A stretch of 64,000 bases of DNA, taken from assembly GCA_027604185.1 (NCBI GenBank), contig JADGKB010000047.1, forward strand, positions 39,120 through 103,119, written 5' to 3'. This DNA comes from Boothiomyces macroporosus (taxonomy: Eukaryota; Chytridiomycota; Chytridiomycetes; Rhizophydiales; Terramycetaceae). The position numbers were made by a program, and so were the translations under genes. This document shows positions 21,237 to 30,794 of the stretch, piece by piece (positions within the stretch are counted from its first letter, which is position 1; every line of letters begins with the position of its first letter). Below the pieces are notes generated by a model that made no database searches, was not told the DNA's origin, and saw nothing but the letters and a program-made list of their open reading frames with translations.

Positions 21237-24200
21237 ATGCTGTATTCTCTCCACAAGGATTTATTACCCCCAAGTGGAATAGATTTCGCAGTTTATTGCA
21301 ACTTTACCGGATCTCCAAACCTAATTACCGTACAGTCAAATATACTGTCCATATACAGGATTAAAATACCAAGACTGGAATTGATCCATCAATTTACTCT
21401 GAATGGGGTGGTTACTTCAATGCAGAAAGTAAAGAATAATTTGCTATTGACCTTTAAAGACGCCAAGATGACTTTATTAGAGTGGAACGATACGCTGGTC
21501 ACAATCAGTTTGCATCACTATGAAAAGGAGGAATTCAGAAAGGATTTGATGAACAAAGGGACTCCAAAAGTCGTAGTGGATCCGCTATCCAGATGCGCAG
21601 TGCTATCATTCTACCAGTCACAGTTTGCCATCTTGCCCTTTGTCGATGATGAAAAGTATCCGTTTTCACCTAGTTTTGTACTCAATAGCACCGACATTGA
21701 ACCGTCTGTAAAAAACATTATTGACTTTGTCTTTTTATACGGGTTTCTGGAGCCTACGATTGCTATTCTGTATGAAACCAACCAGACATTTGTTGGGAGA
21801 TTGGCTCATAAAAAAGACACTGGTAATTACTCTTGACGATAGTCTCTTTAATCGTTGTTTCACTTGACTTGTACCAGAAAACATGGCCGGTGCTTTATAA
21901 AGTAGATGGATTACCTTATAATTGTACGCACCTAGAAGCAGTGCCAAACCCACTAGGCGGCATACTAATCTTTTCTCACAATGCATTAATTCACTTGGAT
22001 CAAACTCATCAACCTGGGCTGGCTTGCTTGGTTAATCCATTCTTTGACATGGAATCCAACTTCAAACCGATTCCTAATCCTGAAGGGCCAACCATTCCTG
22101 TAAAAAACAAACCGCCATCTGCCTATATTAAATACAACAAGTTTAGTGACTGCAAAGATTTGGGAATATCGTTAGATGGAGCTAGATCAGTGTTTCTTAA
22201 TCCAGATGTACTTTTAATAGTATTAAGAAATGGAGAGTTTTACAGATGTGATTTGATTGGTGATGATGGAGCAGGAAGAGGATGGAATAGGAAAAGAGGT
22301 GGAATTAAAACAATTAAAATTAAAAGATTGGGAGTATTTGGAACCATTCCCTCTTGTATTGTACCTTTAATGGATCTAAATTCAATCAAGAAACAGATAT
22401 TCGGAGGAAACATGACTCTAGATTCTATAGTCTACTATTACAATTATTTCTTTATTGCTTCGAGGGTATCTGATGGACAGTTTATTCAATATCGAGAACC
22501 ATTATACTCAACAACTGCTGTAGATGATATGGAAATGGAAGAGGATATCGATTTAGATTTATATGGAAACTCGCAAAAGAGAACTGTTAAATTAGATTTA
22601 CCATTTTTATTTAAATTATGCGATTTGATTGTGGTTACTGGCCCGTTAAAAAGCAGTGCTTTGGGGCTTCCTGCTAGATATTCAAGTTATGAATTTGATA
22701 GAGAAACTGCAAATTTAGAAGTGGTTTGTTGTGGAGGCCATGATTTACAAGGGAAATTAGTGGTATTACAAAACTCTATCAGACCGAATATTCGAACTAG
22801 CTTTAAATTGGGCAAGCCTGATGACGTGTGGACAATGAAACTAGGTGAATATCATGACTATATAGTTTTATCAACGGTAAAGGAAACCATAGTGTTGAAG
22901 GCTGGTCAAGAGATTGAGAAATTAATGTCTGGGGATTTTTTTACAAAAGGACCAACTGTTGCCATAGCTGTTGTTGGAAACATGATTGTTCAAGTACATC
23001 CTAACGGTGTACTGCTGCTGGACCAAAATACAAAAAAAGTAGCTGAACTTGAAATTGGGGATGAAGATACGTGGTTGGTTGCCTGTCACATCAAAGACAA
23101 GTACCTAGTTGGTCTATTAACAACTGGAGAAATAGCTTTGATTGCCGTCAAAGACAATCAATTGCAACAGCTACATTCTAAATTCGTAACTATTACTAAT
23201 CTAGTTTAAAATTCCGATTACGTGTGCTTCTATTCACGCTGACACTGCGAAATCCAAGGTATTCTTGAAAAACAAAGAGTTGCCTATCCAGAAACAAGAA
23301 GTAGAGCAAAAAGCAGTAAAGGATAATGAAAAGATGGAAGTTGATAAAGAAGACTTGCTGGAAGATGATTTGGATTTGTATGGTGAACAGGAAGTAGCGG
23401 AGCCAGTGGTAGAAGAAACAATAAAGGAACAAGAAGAGGAAGAAGAAGATAGACCGGATACTTTTTGGTTATTCACAGTTGACGAAAATGGAACAATGAA
23501 GATCTATTCCTTGCCAGATATGGAAGAGTGCTTTGAATACAAAGGGCTACATATTGCGCCAAGTATTATTTCAGACAACTACGTACACAGTAGCACTGAC
23601 TACAAAAAAGTCTTGCTGCAAATTGAAGAAATATCTATTGTTCATTTAGGGTGTGATGAAGATTCGTCCAGCCCATATCTAATCACCAGAAACGACAAGA
23701 TGGATGTGAAGATATTCAAAATAGTTCGAAATGCACCAGACTTGGACCGTAGTGATCGATTAGGTATCAAATTCCAGCGCTTGGACAACAACTTTATATC
23801 TAGGGATTTACAAGCGTACTCCGATACCGATGGTGACAAGATGCAACCAATTGCGGTAAAACAAAAACCGAAATTTCTAAAAAAGATGCATATTGTACCA
23901 TTTTCAAATATCGGGTCTTCTTCAAAATTATACGATGGCGTCTGTATTCTAGGAAACCGCCCATTTTGCATTTTGGTTAGCAAAGTTGGAGGAAGTTTGC
24001 TGTCGAACTTTGTTACAGAAGGTGAAGGTGCAAAATGTGTTTTGGAGCCGGAACAAGTTGGGAGCACCAATTCGTTAAGAATTTTCCCATTATCGGCAGA
24101 TGGGCCAGTGACAAGTTTTGCTTCATTACACAATGTGAATGTGCCATTTGGGTTTATTTATACGACCGAAAAACATCAAATTAGACTTGCTCAATTACAA

Positions 24201-25664
24201 TCCCAATTTAATTATGATTTTCCTTGGGCAATATGCACAAATCCACTTGGAAGAGGTGTTCAAAAAGTGGCATATCATACGACTTCAGAAACTTATGCAG
24301 TAGCAACAGCAGTGCAAGCTCCATTTGAAATTGACAAGGCCAGATATATGGCGGCAGTAGCAGCTGGTGTGATTGAAGATGGGGATGAGTTGCCGGACAG
24401 CGAGAAAAAAGTATCTGGAATCCAAGATGTGATTAGTGATAGACCACCTGGAATGTACATGCCAAAGATATTCAAGTTTCAGTTGGATCTTGTATCTCCT
24501 ATTACATGGGAAATTATTGATACTATACACATGAAGGAAACTGAACAGATTTTGTCAATGGCTACTGTAGAGCTAGCTTCTACGGAAAACACTAGCGGAA
24601 GGAAAACTTTTATTGCCGTTGGCACTGGGTACATGCGGAGTGAGGATTTAGTCAACAGAGGAAGGGTATAATGGTTTTAATCATAGCTGCTTGTTTACGA
24701 AGTCATCGATGTAGTTCCTGATCCAAATAATCCACAAACTAATCACAAGTTAAAGTTGTTTTATTCTTCTGATGAAAAGAACACTGTTGCAGCTGTTTGT
24801 GCTGTAAATGGATATCTATTAGCCGCAATAGGAACAAAAGTAATCTTTGCTAATTTAGGTTATCATGTATGCAATGGAAGGTGGGTCTCTTAACGGCGTT
24901 GCATTCTTGGATGTGTGCATATTTGTTGTTAGTATGTCTGCGGTAAAGAACTTTGTACAAATCTCAGATGTCTACAAAAGTGTATGGTTTGTAGTATTCC
25001 AAGAAGATCCCGCGAAATTAGTGCTGTTAGGAAAAGACTTGTACCAAACACATGTATACTCTAGTGAATTTATAATTGGCGATTCTGATCTTGCGATTAT
25101 TGTATCTGATGAGGAAAAGAATCTGCACGTCCTTACTTATGAGCCAATTTCAATCAATGACTTGTCTCAACGTGGTGAAAGGCTGTTGCGAAGGGGCGAG
25201 TCTAATCTTGGAGTCGAAGTCCAATCAATGAATAGGATCAAGCATCATCCAAAAAAAGTAAACAGCAAACTCGTAGCTTCAACAAATATGGCCACCGTGG
25301 CAACGACTCTGGCAGGAAGCATTGTCTTGATCACTCCAATTCCAGAAAAAATGTTTAAACGGCTTTATGGTTTATACTCTAGAATGGTTACGCATTTGGA
25401 GCATTACGCAGGTTTAAATCCGCGCGGATACAGGTTATTTACATTAACCATAGACAGTTGAAATTGCCAATTAGATCAATCTATTCGAATCCAATATTAA
25501 CTGGACCGCCTGGCCCAAGGGGTATTCTGGATGGTGATATGCTGTACAGATTCTTGAACCTGTCAGTAACTAATCAAAGGGAAATGGCAAAGGCTGTTGG
25601 ATCTAGAGATGATAGAGTCATTGATGACCTGTTGGAACTCATGGTTGCTGTTGATTACTTTTAA
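21237..25664 (+). CDS. CFT1: Cleavage and polyadenylation specificity factor subunit 1 (CPSF160/Cft1)
   Basis: Six exons (introns of 20, 19, 21, 19 and 20 nt) give 1442 aa, normal for the family. ATG 21237 is chosen because MLYSLHKDLLPPSGIDFAVY aligns with the CPSF1 start. The chain is three beta-propellers: the first holds NLITVQSNILSIYRIK and LSRCAVLSFYQSQFAILPF, and the last holds AIGTKVIMYAMEGG, ISDVYKSVWFVVFQED and NMATVATTLAGSIVLITPI. The C-terminus GDMLYRFLNLSVTNQREMA and the ending DLLELMVAVDYF are typical. A Glu/Asp-rich insert of ~60 residues sits near residue 680. It scaffolds recognition of the polyadenylation signal and 3'-end cleavage of pre-mRNA in the nucleus. The last intron starts with GTTATT rather than GTA. 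Confidence 0.95.
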
Positions 25665-25849
25665 TATATCTTTACATACCATCGTGAAATTCAAGTTTCA
25701 AAACAAACAGCTGGAAACGATTCGGTTTTATTTCTAGATCGCGAGATACAGCAACACTGTCTGCCATAATTATCTACTTTATTTTCCAGTGCTAAGGAAA
25801 GATGATAATCTCCATTAGTGCACAATTTTTTCAAGTTTTCAAATCTGAA

Positions 25850-26800
25850 ATGAGCATTAATCGATTCTGTTACAAGTGGAAAAAATTACCATCTGGACCG
25901 CTAGGCAGGTCTTCGCATGATCTATCTGCTGTGCAAGGTGCGGTCTATTTGTTTGGAGGGGAGCACGTCCCAAGAACCCCAATCGATTCACAGCTTCATG
26001 TATTCAAAGACGGGAAATGGGATACCATCAAAACCGAAAACGCACCGCCATCAAGAATTGGCCATGCCCAGGCATCGGTGGGAAATTCAATCTATGTTTT
26101 TGGCGGACGTCAGGGAATATTGATGAACGAAAAACCACTCAACGACCTATTCAAATTCGATACTGTAAAGGGAGAATGGAGTGAGATCAAAACACAAAAT
26201 CCTCCGCCAGCTAGATCTTATCACCGAATGGTAGCTGCTGGTACCGACTTGTTTGTGTTTGCTGGATGTGGTGCAGATGGACGATTGAATGACTTTTACA
26301 AGTTTGATACATTGAAGACTGCATGGACTAAACTCCCATCATCAAATGATATTATCCCTCGTGGCGGCCCTTGTTTAGCTGCCAACGAGAAAAAGGTGGT
26401 CGTTAGCTGTGGTTTCTCTGGACATGAAAACGATGACATTCACATTTACGATATCAAATCACAAGAATGGAAAACTGTTCCTTATAAAGTTCCAAAAGCC
26501 AGAAGTGTTTGCCCATGCACTACTTTGGGAGACAAATTGATCATTTTTGGAGGGGAGGTAGCTCCTTCAGACTTGGGGCATCAAGGTGCTGGCAACTTTG
26601 AAAGTGACATCCAGATTGTCGACTTGGAAACTGGAGCTGTTTACCAAGGCGAAAACACTGGTGATGTTACCCCTCCTCCAAGAGGCTGGACTTCCATGAC
26701 TGCAATTAACAACAAAGCCATCATCATGTATGGAGGTCTCAACGGCGATGATTCAAACCCAGTACATTTGGATGACACTTGGGAATTGACATTTGAATAA
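25850..26800 (+). CDS. Kelch-repeat beta-propeller protein
   Basis: A single exon; I use ATG 25850 (MSINRFCYKWKKL) giving 316 aa, although an in-frame ATG exists at 25802. Six kelch motifs are visible, each with the pattern ..xxxYVFGG...: AVYLFGGEH, SIYVFGGRQG, DLFVFAGCGADG, KVVVSCGFSG, KLIIFGGE and AIIMYGGLNG, separated by W-containing strands (GKWDTIKT, GEWSEIKT, TAWTKLPS). The protein is almost all propeller, with no BTB, F-box or signal peptide, like the nitrile-specifier/Tea1-type propellers. It is probably a binding scaffold; the partner is unknown. AATAAA overlaps the stop codon. Confidence 0.85.
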   Translation: MSINRFCYKWKKLPSGPLGRSSHDLSAVQGAVYLFGGEHVPRTPIDSQLHVFKDGKWDTIKTENAPPSRIGHAQASVGNSIYVFGGRQGILMNEKPLNDLFKFDTVKGEWSEIKTQNPPPARSYHRMVAAGTDLFVFAGCGADGRLNDFYKFDTLKTAWTKLPSSNDIIPRGGPCLAANEKKVVVSCGFSGHENDDIHIYDIKSQEWKTVPYKVPKARSVCPCTTLGDKLIIFGGEVAPSDLGHQGAGNFESDIQIVDLETGAVYQGENTGDVTPPPRGWTSMTAINNKAIIMYGGLNGDDSNPVHLDDTWELTFE

Positions 26801-26833
26801 AGCAATAACATCCTTACAAAAATAAATTATATA

Positions 26834-27790
26834 TTACAAAATATTTTGAGCGAGAGCGCGGTCTCTGCCATCATTCATATCCCACATTTGATTAGCAGGT
26901 AGTTCTGATTGCTGGGTATTTTGCGACCAGACTTGTCTTGCAGGCATAAAATTTGGCTTTTTCACGCCATTATATTCTATTGGAGAAGGGTAGTAGTGAG
27001 AGTTCGTTTGTGTGATGATTGATTGTTGTTCTTTACGAATACATGCGTTCAATCTTTCATTAAATTGAATCCACTCGAATGAACGAATAAATAGTTTAAA
27101 TTCCAAAAAGTTTAGCATTTCTCGTTCCATATGGTTCACTTGCTCCAAATCAAATAGTCCGGAAGAGACAGTTGCCCAGGCAGTGTTATCAAAGGTGTCA
27201 TCGTACATGTACTTTGCAGCAAGAATAATTGCGGCAAGGAATAGTCTGTGGCCAGAGCCGGGAGATCCTTTACATTTCGGATGGAACAACTTCAGACGCT
27301 CTAAATAAAAGAAGGCAGTGATTAGCGTTGACGTTGTAATTCTTGTACGCGCCATAATGTTGGTTAAGAAGGCATCTAGAGAAACCTGGTTTGCAAACTG
27401 CGGAGATGGGCCAGAATCACAATGAAACATATCCTCAATGAATACATGAGCATATTCTAAGATTAATTCCTTATTACCAATCAAATCTCCCCGTCGAATG
27501 CGAGATACTTTGGATTCCGAGATTTGAGGATAAACCATAGCCTTACTGTGAAGTAAAACCGGTCTGCTTTCTCTTGCCATTCCTTGCACATAGCTGTACT
27601 GGTTTTGGTTTATGAGTGTAGTGCTGGAGCTTGAGCGCGAGTAGTATGGTGTAAAACCTTGAGCACTATTTCCCCCGTTGGAATTATAATGATACTGCGG
27701 AATACTGAGCTGGCTAATTTGCTGACCTAAATGGCCTGTGTGAGCCATTTGATTACAAGAGTGTAGTAGCCTCTTGCATGAGGGTGTCAT
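26834..27790 (-). CDS. Cyclin of the Pcl (Pho85-cyclin) type
   Basis: A single exon of 318 aa from the first ATG at 27790. The cyclin box spans residues ~155-270: FLTNIMARTRITTSTLITAF, LERLKLFHPKC, RLFLAAIILAAKYMYDDTFD, and the closing MEREMLNFLEFKLF with its conserved Glu and Leu. This spacing, including AAKYMYD, fits fungal Pcl1/Pcl2-like cyclins that activate Pho85 (CDK5-like) kinases. The N-terminal ~130 residues and C-terminal ~60 are low-complexity and rich in Ser, Gln and Asn. Likely roles are polarity, cell cycle or phosphate signalling. It lies 77 bp downstream of the F-box gene on the same strand. Confidence 0.85.
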   Translation of the reverse strand: MTPSCKRLLHSCNQMAHTGHLGQQISQLSIPQYHYNSNGGNSAQGFTPYYSRSSSSTTLINQNQYSYVQGMARESRPVLLHSKAMVYPQISESKVSRIRRGDLIGNKELILEYAHVFIEDMFHCDSGPSPQFANQVSLDAFLTNIMARTRITTSTLITAFFYLERLKLFHPKCKGSPGSGHRLFLAAIILAAKYMYDDTFDNTAWATVSSGLFDLEQVNHMEREMLNFLEFKLFIRSFEWIQFNERLNACIRKEQQSIITQTNSHYYPSPIEYNGVKKPNFMPARQVWSQNTQQSELPANQMWDMNDGRDRALAQNIL

Positions 27791-27867
27791 TGGGGATGAC
27801 GTATTGACGCGTAAAGACAAACAAATCACAAGAGTATAGCACCTCCATCTTTATTTATGCCCCTACT

Positions 27868-28737
27868 TTATACTCCTAATAGTAATTTAATATACTCTCT
27901 AACACCTTCAGACGAATAGTCTTTCAAAAGACTGTTGGATATGAATTTCATTTTCGCATCTGATATTCCTTCTAGTTGAGATAATTCTCCGAGAGTTAAT
28001 GACTCGCAGTTCTTGCACGTTATCAACAATGTATCCGTGATATCACTCTTACTTCTGATGTTAGCTATTCCTGCAAGATAATCGAAATTAAGTCTGCAGT
28101 TGTTTGATATATCCCATGTAGCTAGTGATGATGGATAGATTTTATGTACATTATACCAATTGAGGTTATAGCAGCTTGCCATATTCAAATGTTTTAATGT
28201 ATCATTAAGTACGCAGAGTACTATCCAAGACTTGTCATTTACACATCCCGTAGAAGAGATATTTAAGCTCTTTAAATATCTAAATTGCTTTGCAATGTAG
28301 TACAGTGCCTTGTGAGTCAAGCAATAACATTTCGAGACATTTAAACTTTCAAGATTCGGACAGTACGAAGCAATTAATCGTATGCAGTCATCATTGATGT
28401 TGGTGTTGTTTGAGAAGTTGATGGTTGTTAGATTAATCATTCGTGGTATGAGCAATGAAAGGCTTTGAAATCCTGTGTCGTTTTGGCAGTTTAGTTTTCG
28501 GACCAAATGCATGAATTTGCCTATTCTAGAGTTGCGGTGTGGAATTCTGAGTGCTGTCATTGAATTGGAGCAAAGCAGCTTGTCCTGTCCCAAAACAACT
28601 GCTGCTCGTTTCCATACAATTGGGTGCTGAAGAGAGATTTGCAGTTGTTTTGAAATTGAGGATATCAATACCAAGTCGGCGTAATTCAAGTACTCGTAAA
28701 CTCCAAGCAAAATCTCTACTGGGAGTTTATTGATCAT
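27868..28737 (-). CDS. F-box protein with leucine-rich repeats
   Basis: A single exon of 289 aa; ATG 28737 is used because the codon before it is TTG. The N-terminal F-box reads INKLPVEILLGVYEYLNYAD and ends near PIVWKR. About six LRR/AMN1-type repeats follow (LTTINFSNNTNINDDCIRLI, PNLESLNVSKCYCLTHKAL, LKSLNISSTGCVND, LKHLNMASCYNLN). It should be a substrate receptor of an SCF (Skp1-cullin-F-box) ubiquitin ligase; the substrate is unknown. There is no nearby gene to hint at it. Confidence 0.87.
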   Translation of the reverse strand: MINKLPVEILLGVYEYLNYADLVLISSISKQLQISLQHPIVWKRAAVVLGQDKLLCSNSMTALRIPHRNSRIGKFMHLVRKLNCQNDTGFQSLSLLIPRMINLTTINFSNNTNINDDCIRLIASYCPNLESLNVSKCYCLTHKALYYIAKQFRYLKSLNISSTGCVNDKSWIVLCVLNDTLKHLNMASCYNLNWYNVHKIYPSSLATWDISNNCRLNFDYLAGIANIRSKSDITDTLLITCKNCESLTLGELSQLEGISDAKMKFISNSLLKDYSSEGVREYIKLLLGV

Positions 28738-28894
28738 CAAAACGCGTAAAGCTTATCTCGATGCTTTTCAAGAAACAGTAATGATGGATTCTGGGTTAGT
28801 AGCCGCTGAGGTAACATTGTGAAACAGCCTAAATTGAGGACAAAGCGGTCCCCGACTTGTTTGAAAAAAAGCTTTCACTTTGAAAACCTCAAAG

Positions 28895-30097
28895 ATGGAC
28901 TATAAAAATATACCAATGCACCAGCGATTCGATCCTCATCCAGACAAAGAGCCTAATATGCTTAAAGAAAACATGACGGTTTTTCGCCGCATGTCCAGCT
29001 ATTTTCTAAAAGAATCATTCATATATTTAACAAGAGGACCAACGATCCCAGATTGGAATTTTGGATATCATACATTAATCAATTCGATAAAGCGGCTAAT
29101 GATATCACACCACTATCTTGAACTCCCTGATGTTCCGGCTGCCCAGTTGCGTTCTACCACAGGACCTAAATTGTCAAAGCATGCACACATAGTTCCCGAC
29201 ACATTTGTTCAGAGGGACAAAGTCATTGAATTTTTCAAAGACAAGTGCACCATGGTTGACCACGCATATGATAAAGTTGTAATCGATGCCGAGTACTTGT
29301 CATACAAGAAGAGTCATAAAGATATTGTGTTCTTTGTACACGGTGGAGGCTATTGCACTGGCTCAAAAGAAATGTATAGAAAGATTAGCTATCTAGTAGC
29401 AAAGCACTCTGATTCAACTGTCTATGCTCTAAACTACCGGCTGTCACCACAAAACCCTTTCCCGTGTGGATTAATTGATTGTATATCTGGGTATCAGCAT
29501 CTAATTGAAACGCACGACCACAAAAAAGTTATACTAATGGGTGACTCTGCCGGTGGAGGTATGGTATTGGCAATGTGCATTGCTTTACGAGAAATGAACC
29601 TGCCAATTCCAGGAGGGGTGTATGGTATTTCGCCGTGGATAGATCTTACACATTGGTTTGCTAGTTTTCGAATCAATCAAAAGACTGACTTTTTGATTGG
29701 CGATACAACAGATCCTAGACTGCAAGGACAAAGACACTACTACACTGGCAATGAAAACTTGAAGCTTGGCTACGTATCTCCTGTATGGGAGGAGAACTTG
29801 GATAATCTGCCTCCCATGTTGATACAAGTGGGCGGGGCAGAAAAGTTGCATGACGAGAACATTCATTTCTCACAGCGCCTCATCAATACCAGTGATCCCC
29901 CACAAGAGCTACATTTACAAGTTTATGAATCCCATGTTCATGTATTTATATTTTTCCAAATGTTTGAGGGAAGCAGAAAAGCGCTTCTAAATGGAGCCGC
30001 ATGGATAAAACGCATCCGCAAGCATGTAGAGAGCAAGCACTCACAGTCGATATATTCCTTCAGAGGCGACTTGATAAAAATAAAAGATTTGCGCTAA
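28895..30097 (+). CDS. Alpha/beta hydrolase, hormone-sensitive-lipase-family esterase
   Basis: A single exon of 400 aa from ATG 28895. The oxyanion motif VFFVHGGGYCTGS, then ALNYRLSPQNPFP, identifies the HSL (class IV) esterase family. The nucleophile elbow is GDSAGGGM. The acid is likely the Asp in GGAEKLHDENIHF, and the histidine is in YESHVHVF. The N-terminal ~110 residues are a helical lid region (FRRMSSYFLKESFIYLTRGP). It should hydrolyse short or medium acyl or steryl esters; no clear TM anchor is seen, unlike Say1. Rheb starts 49 bp downstream on the same strand. Confidence 0.88.
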   Translation: MDYKNIPMHQRFDPHPDKEPNMLKENMTVFRRMSSYFLKESFIYLTRGPTIPDWNFGYHTLINSIKRLMISHHYLELPDVPAAQLRSTTGPKLSKHAHIVPDTFVQRDKVIEFFKDKCTMVDHAYDKVVIDAEYLSYKKSHKDIVFFVHGGGYCTGSKEMYRKISYLVAKHSDSTVYALNYRLSPQNPFPCGLIDCISGYQHLIETHDHKKVILMGDSAGGGMVLAMCIALREMNLPIPGGVYGISPWIDLTHWFASFRINQKTDFLIGDTTDPRLQGQRHYYTGNENLKLGYVSPVWEENLDNLPPMLIQVGGAEKLHDENIHFSQRLINTSDPPQELHLQVYESHVHVFIFFQMFEGSRKALLNGAAWIKRIRKHVESKHSQSIYSFRGDLIKIKDLR

Positions 30098-30146
30098 CCT
30101 GTTTCAAATAAGTCGAAAACCTGGCAGCCACTTTTGACTTTTTCAA

Positions 30147-30743
30147 ATGCCAACACCTCCAAAAGTACAGCTGTGCTAACCTAGGTCCGTAAAATAGCAG
30201 TTCTTGGTAGCAGAGCAGTAGGGAAATCCAGCGTCACAGTGCAGTTTGTTGAAAACCACTTTGCGGAAACTTACTATCCAACCATTGAAAACATGTTTAC
30301 AAAGATCGTCAAATATAAGGGAGAAGAGTTTGCTGTGGAGATTATGGATACCGCCGGTCAAGACGAATTCTCTATTTTAAATAGCAAGCATGCAATCGGC
30401 ATCCACGGATATATTCTAGTTTATTCGATCGCTTCGCAACAGTCATTTGAAATGTGCAGCATTTTAAGGGATAAAATCTTGAACTTTACAGGTTGGTGTG
30501 GTTAATATAGGTATGGACTGGGTCCCTTGTGTTTTGGTTGCTAATAAGGTTGATTTGCATGCTCAACGACAAGTCACCACAGAGGAAGGAAAGAAGAAAG
30601 CTTTGGAATGGAACTGCGCTTTCATTGAAACTAGCGCAAAGCATAACCAGAATATATCAAGAGTGTTTGATCAGATGCTTGCAGAAATCGAAAAAGTACG
30701 CGGGGAACCTCAGGCTAAACCTTCTGGATGTGTCATCTTTTAA
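30147..30743 (+). CDS. RHB1: Rheb-family small GTPase
   Basis: Three exons (introns of 20 and 19 nt) give 185 aa. The first coding exon is only six codons (MPTPPK). G1 is GSRAVGKSS, G2 is YYPTIENMFTK, G3 is DTAGQDEFS, G4 is ANKVDLH and G5 is ETSAKHNQN. The effector region PTIEN and the absence of Gly at position 12 (Arg or Ser in Rheb) match Rheb. The C-terminal CaaX box CVIF predicts prenylation. Rheb activates TORC1 at lysosomal or vacuolar membranes. The second intron starts GTTGGT. Both joins restore conserved Rheb motifs, so the model is firm. Confidence 0.95.
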
Positions 30744-30794
30744 TGTAAAACTATATTTCATCTCCTTTAAAAAGTATTGTTACAGTGTATTTAT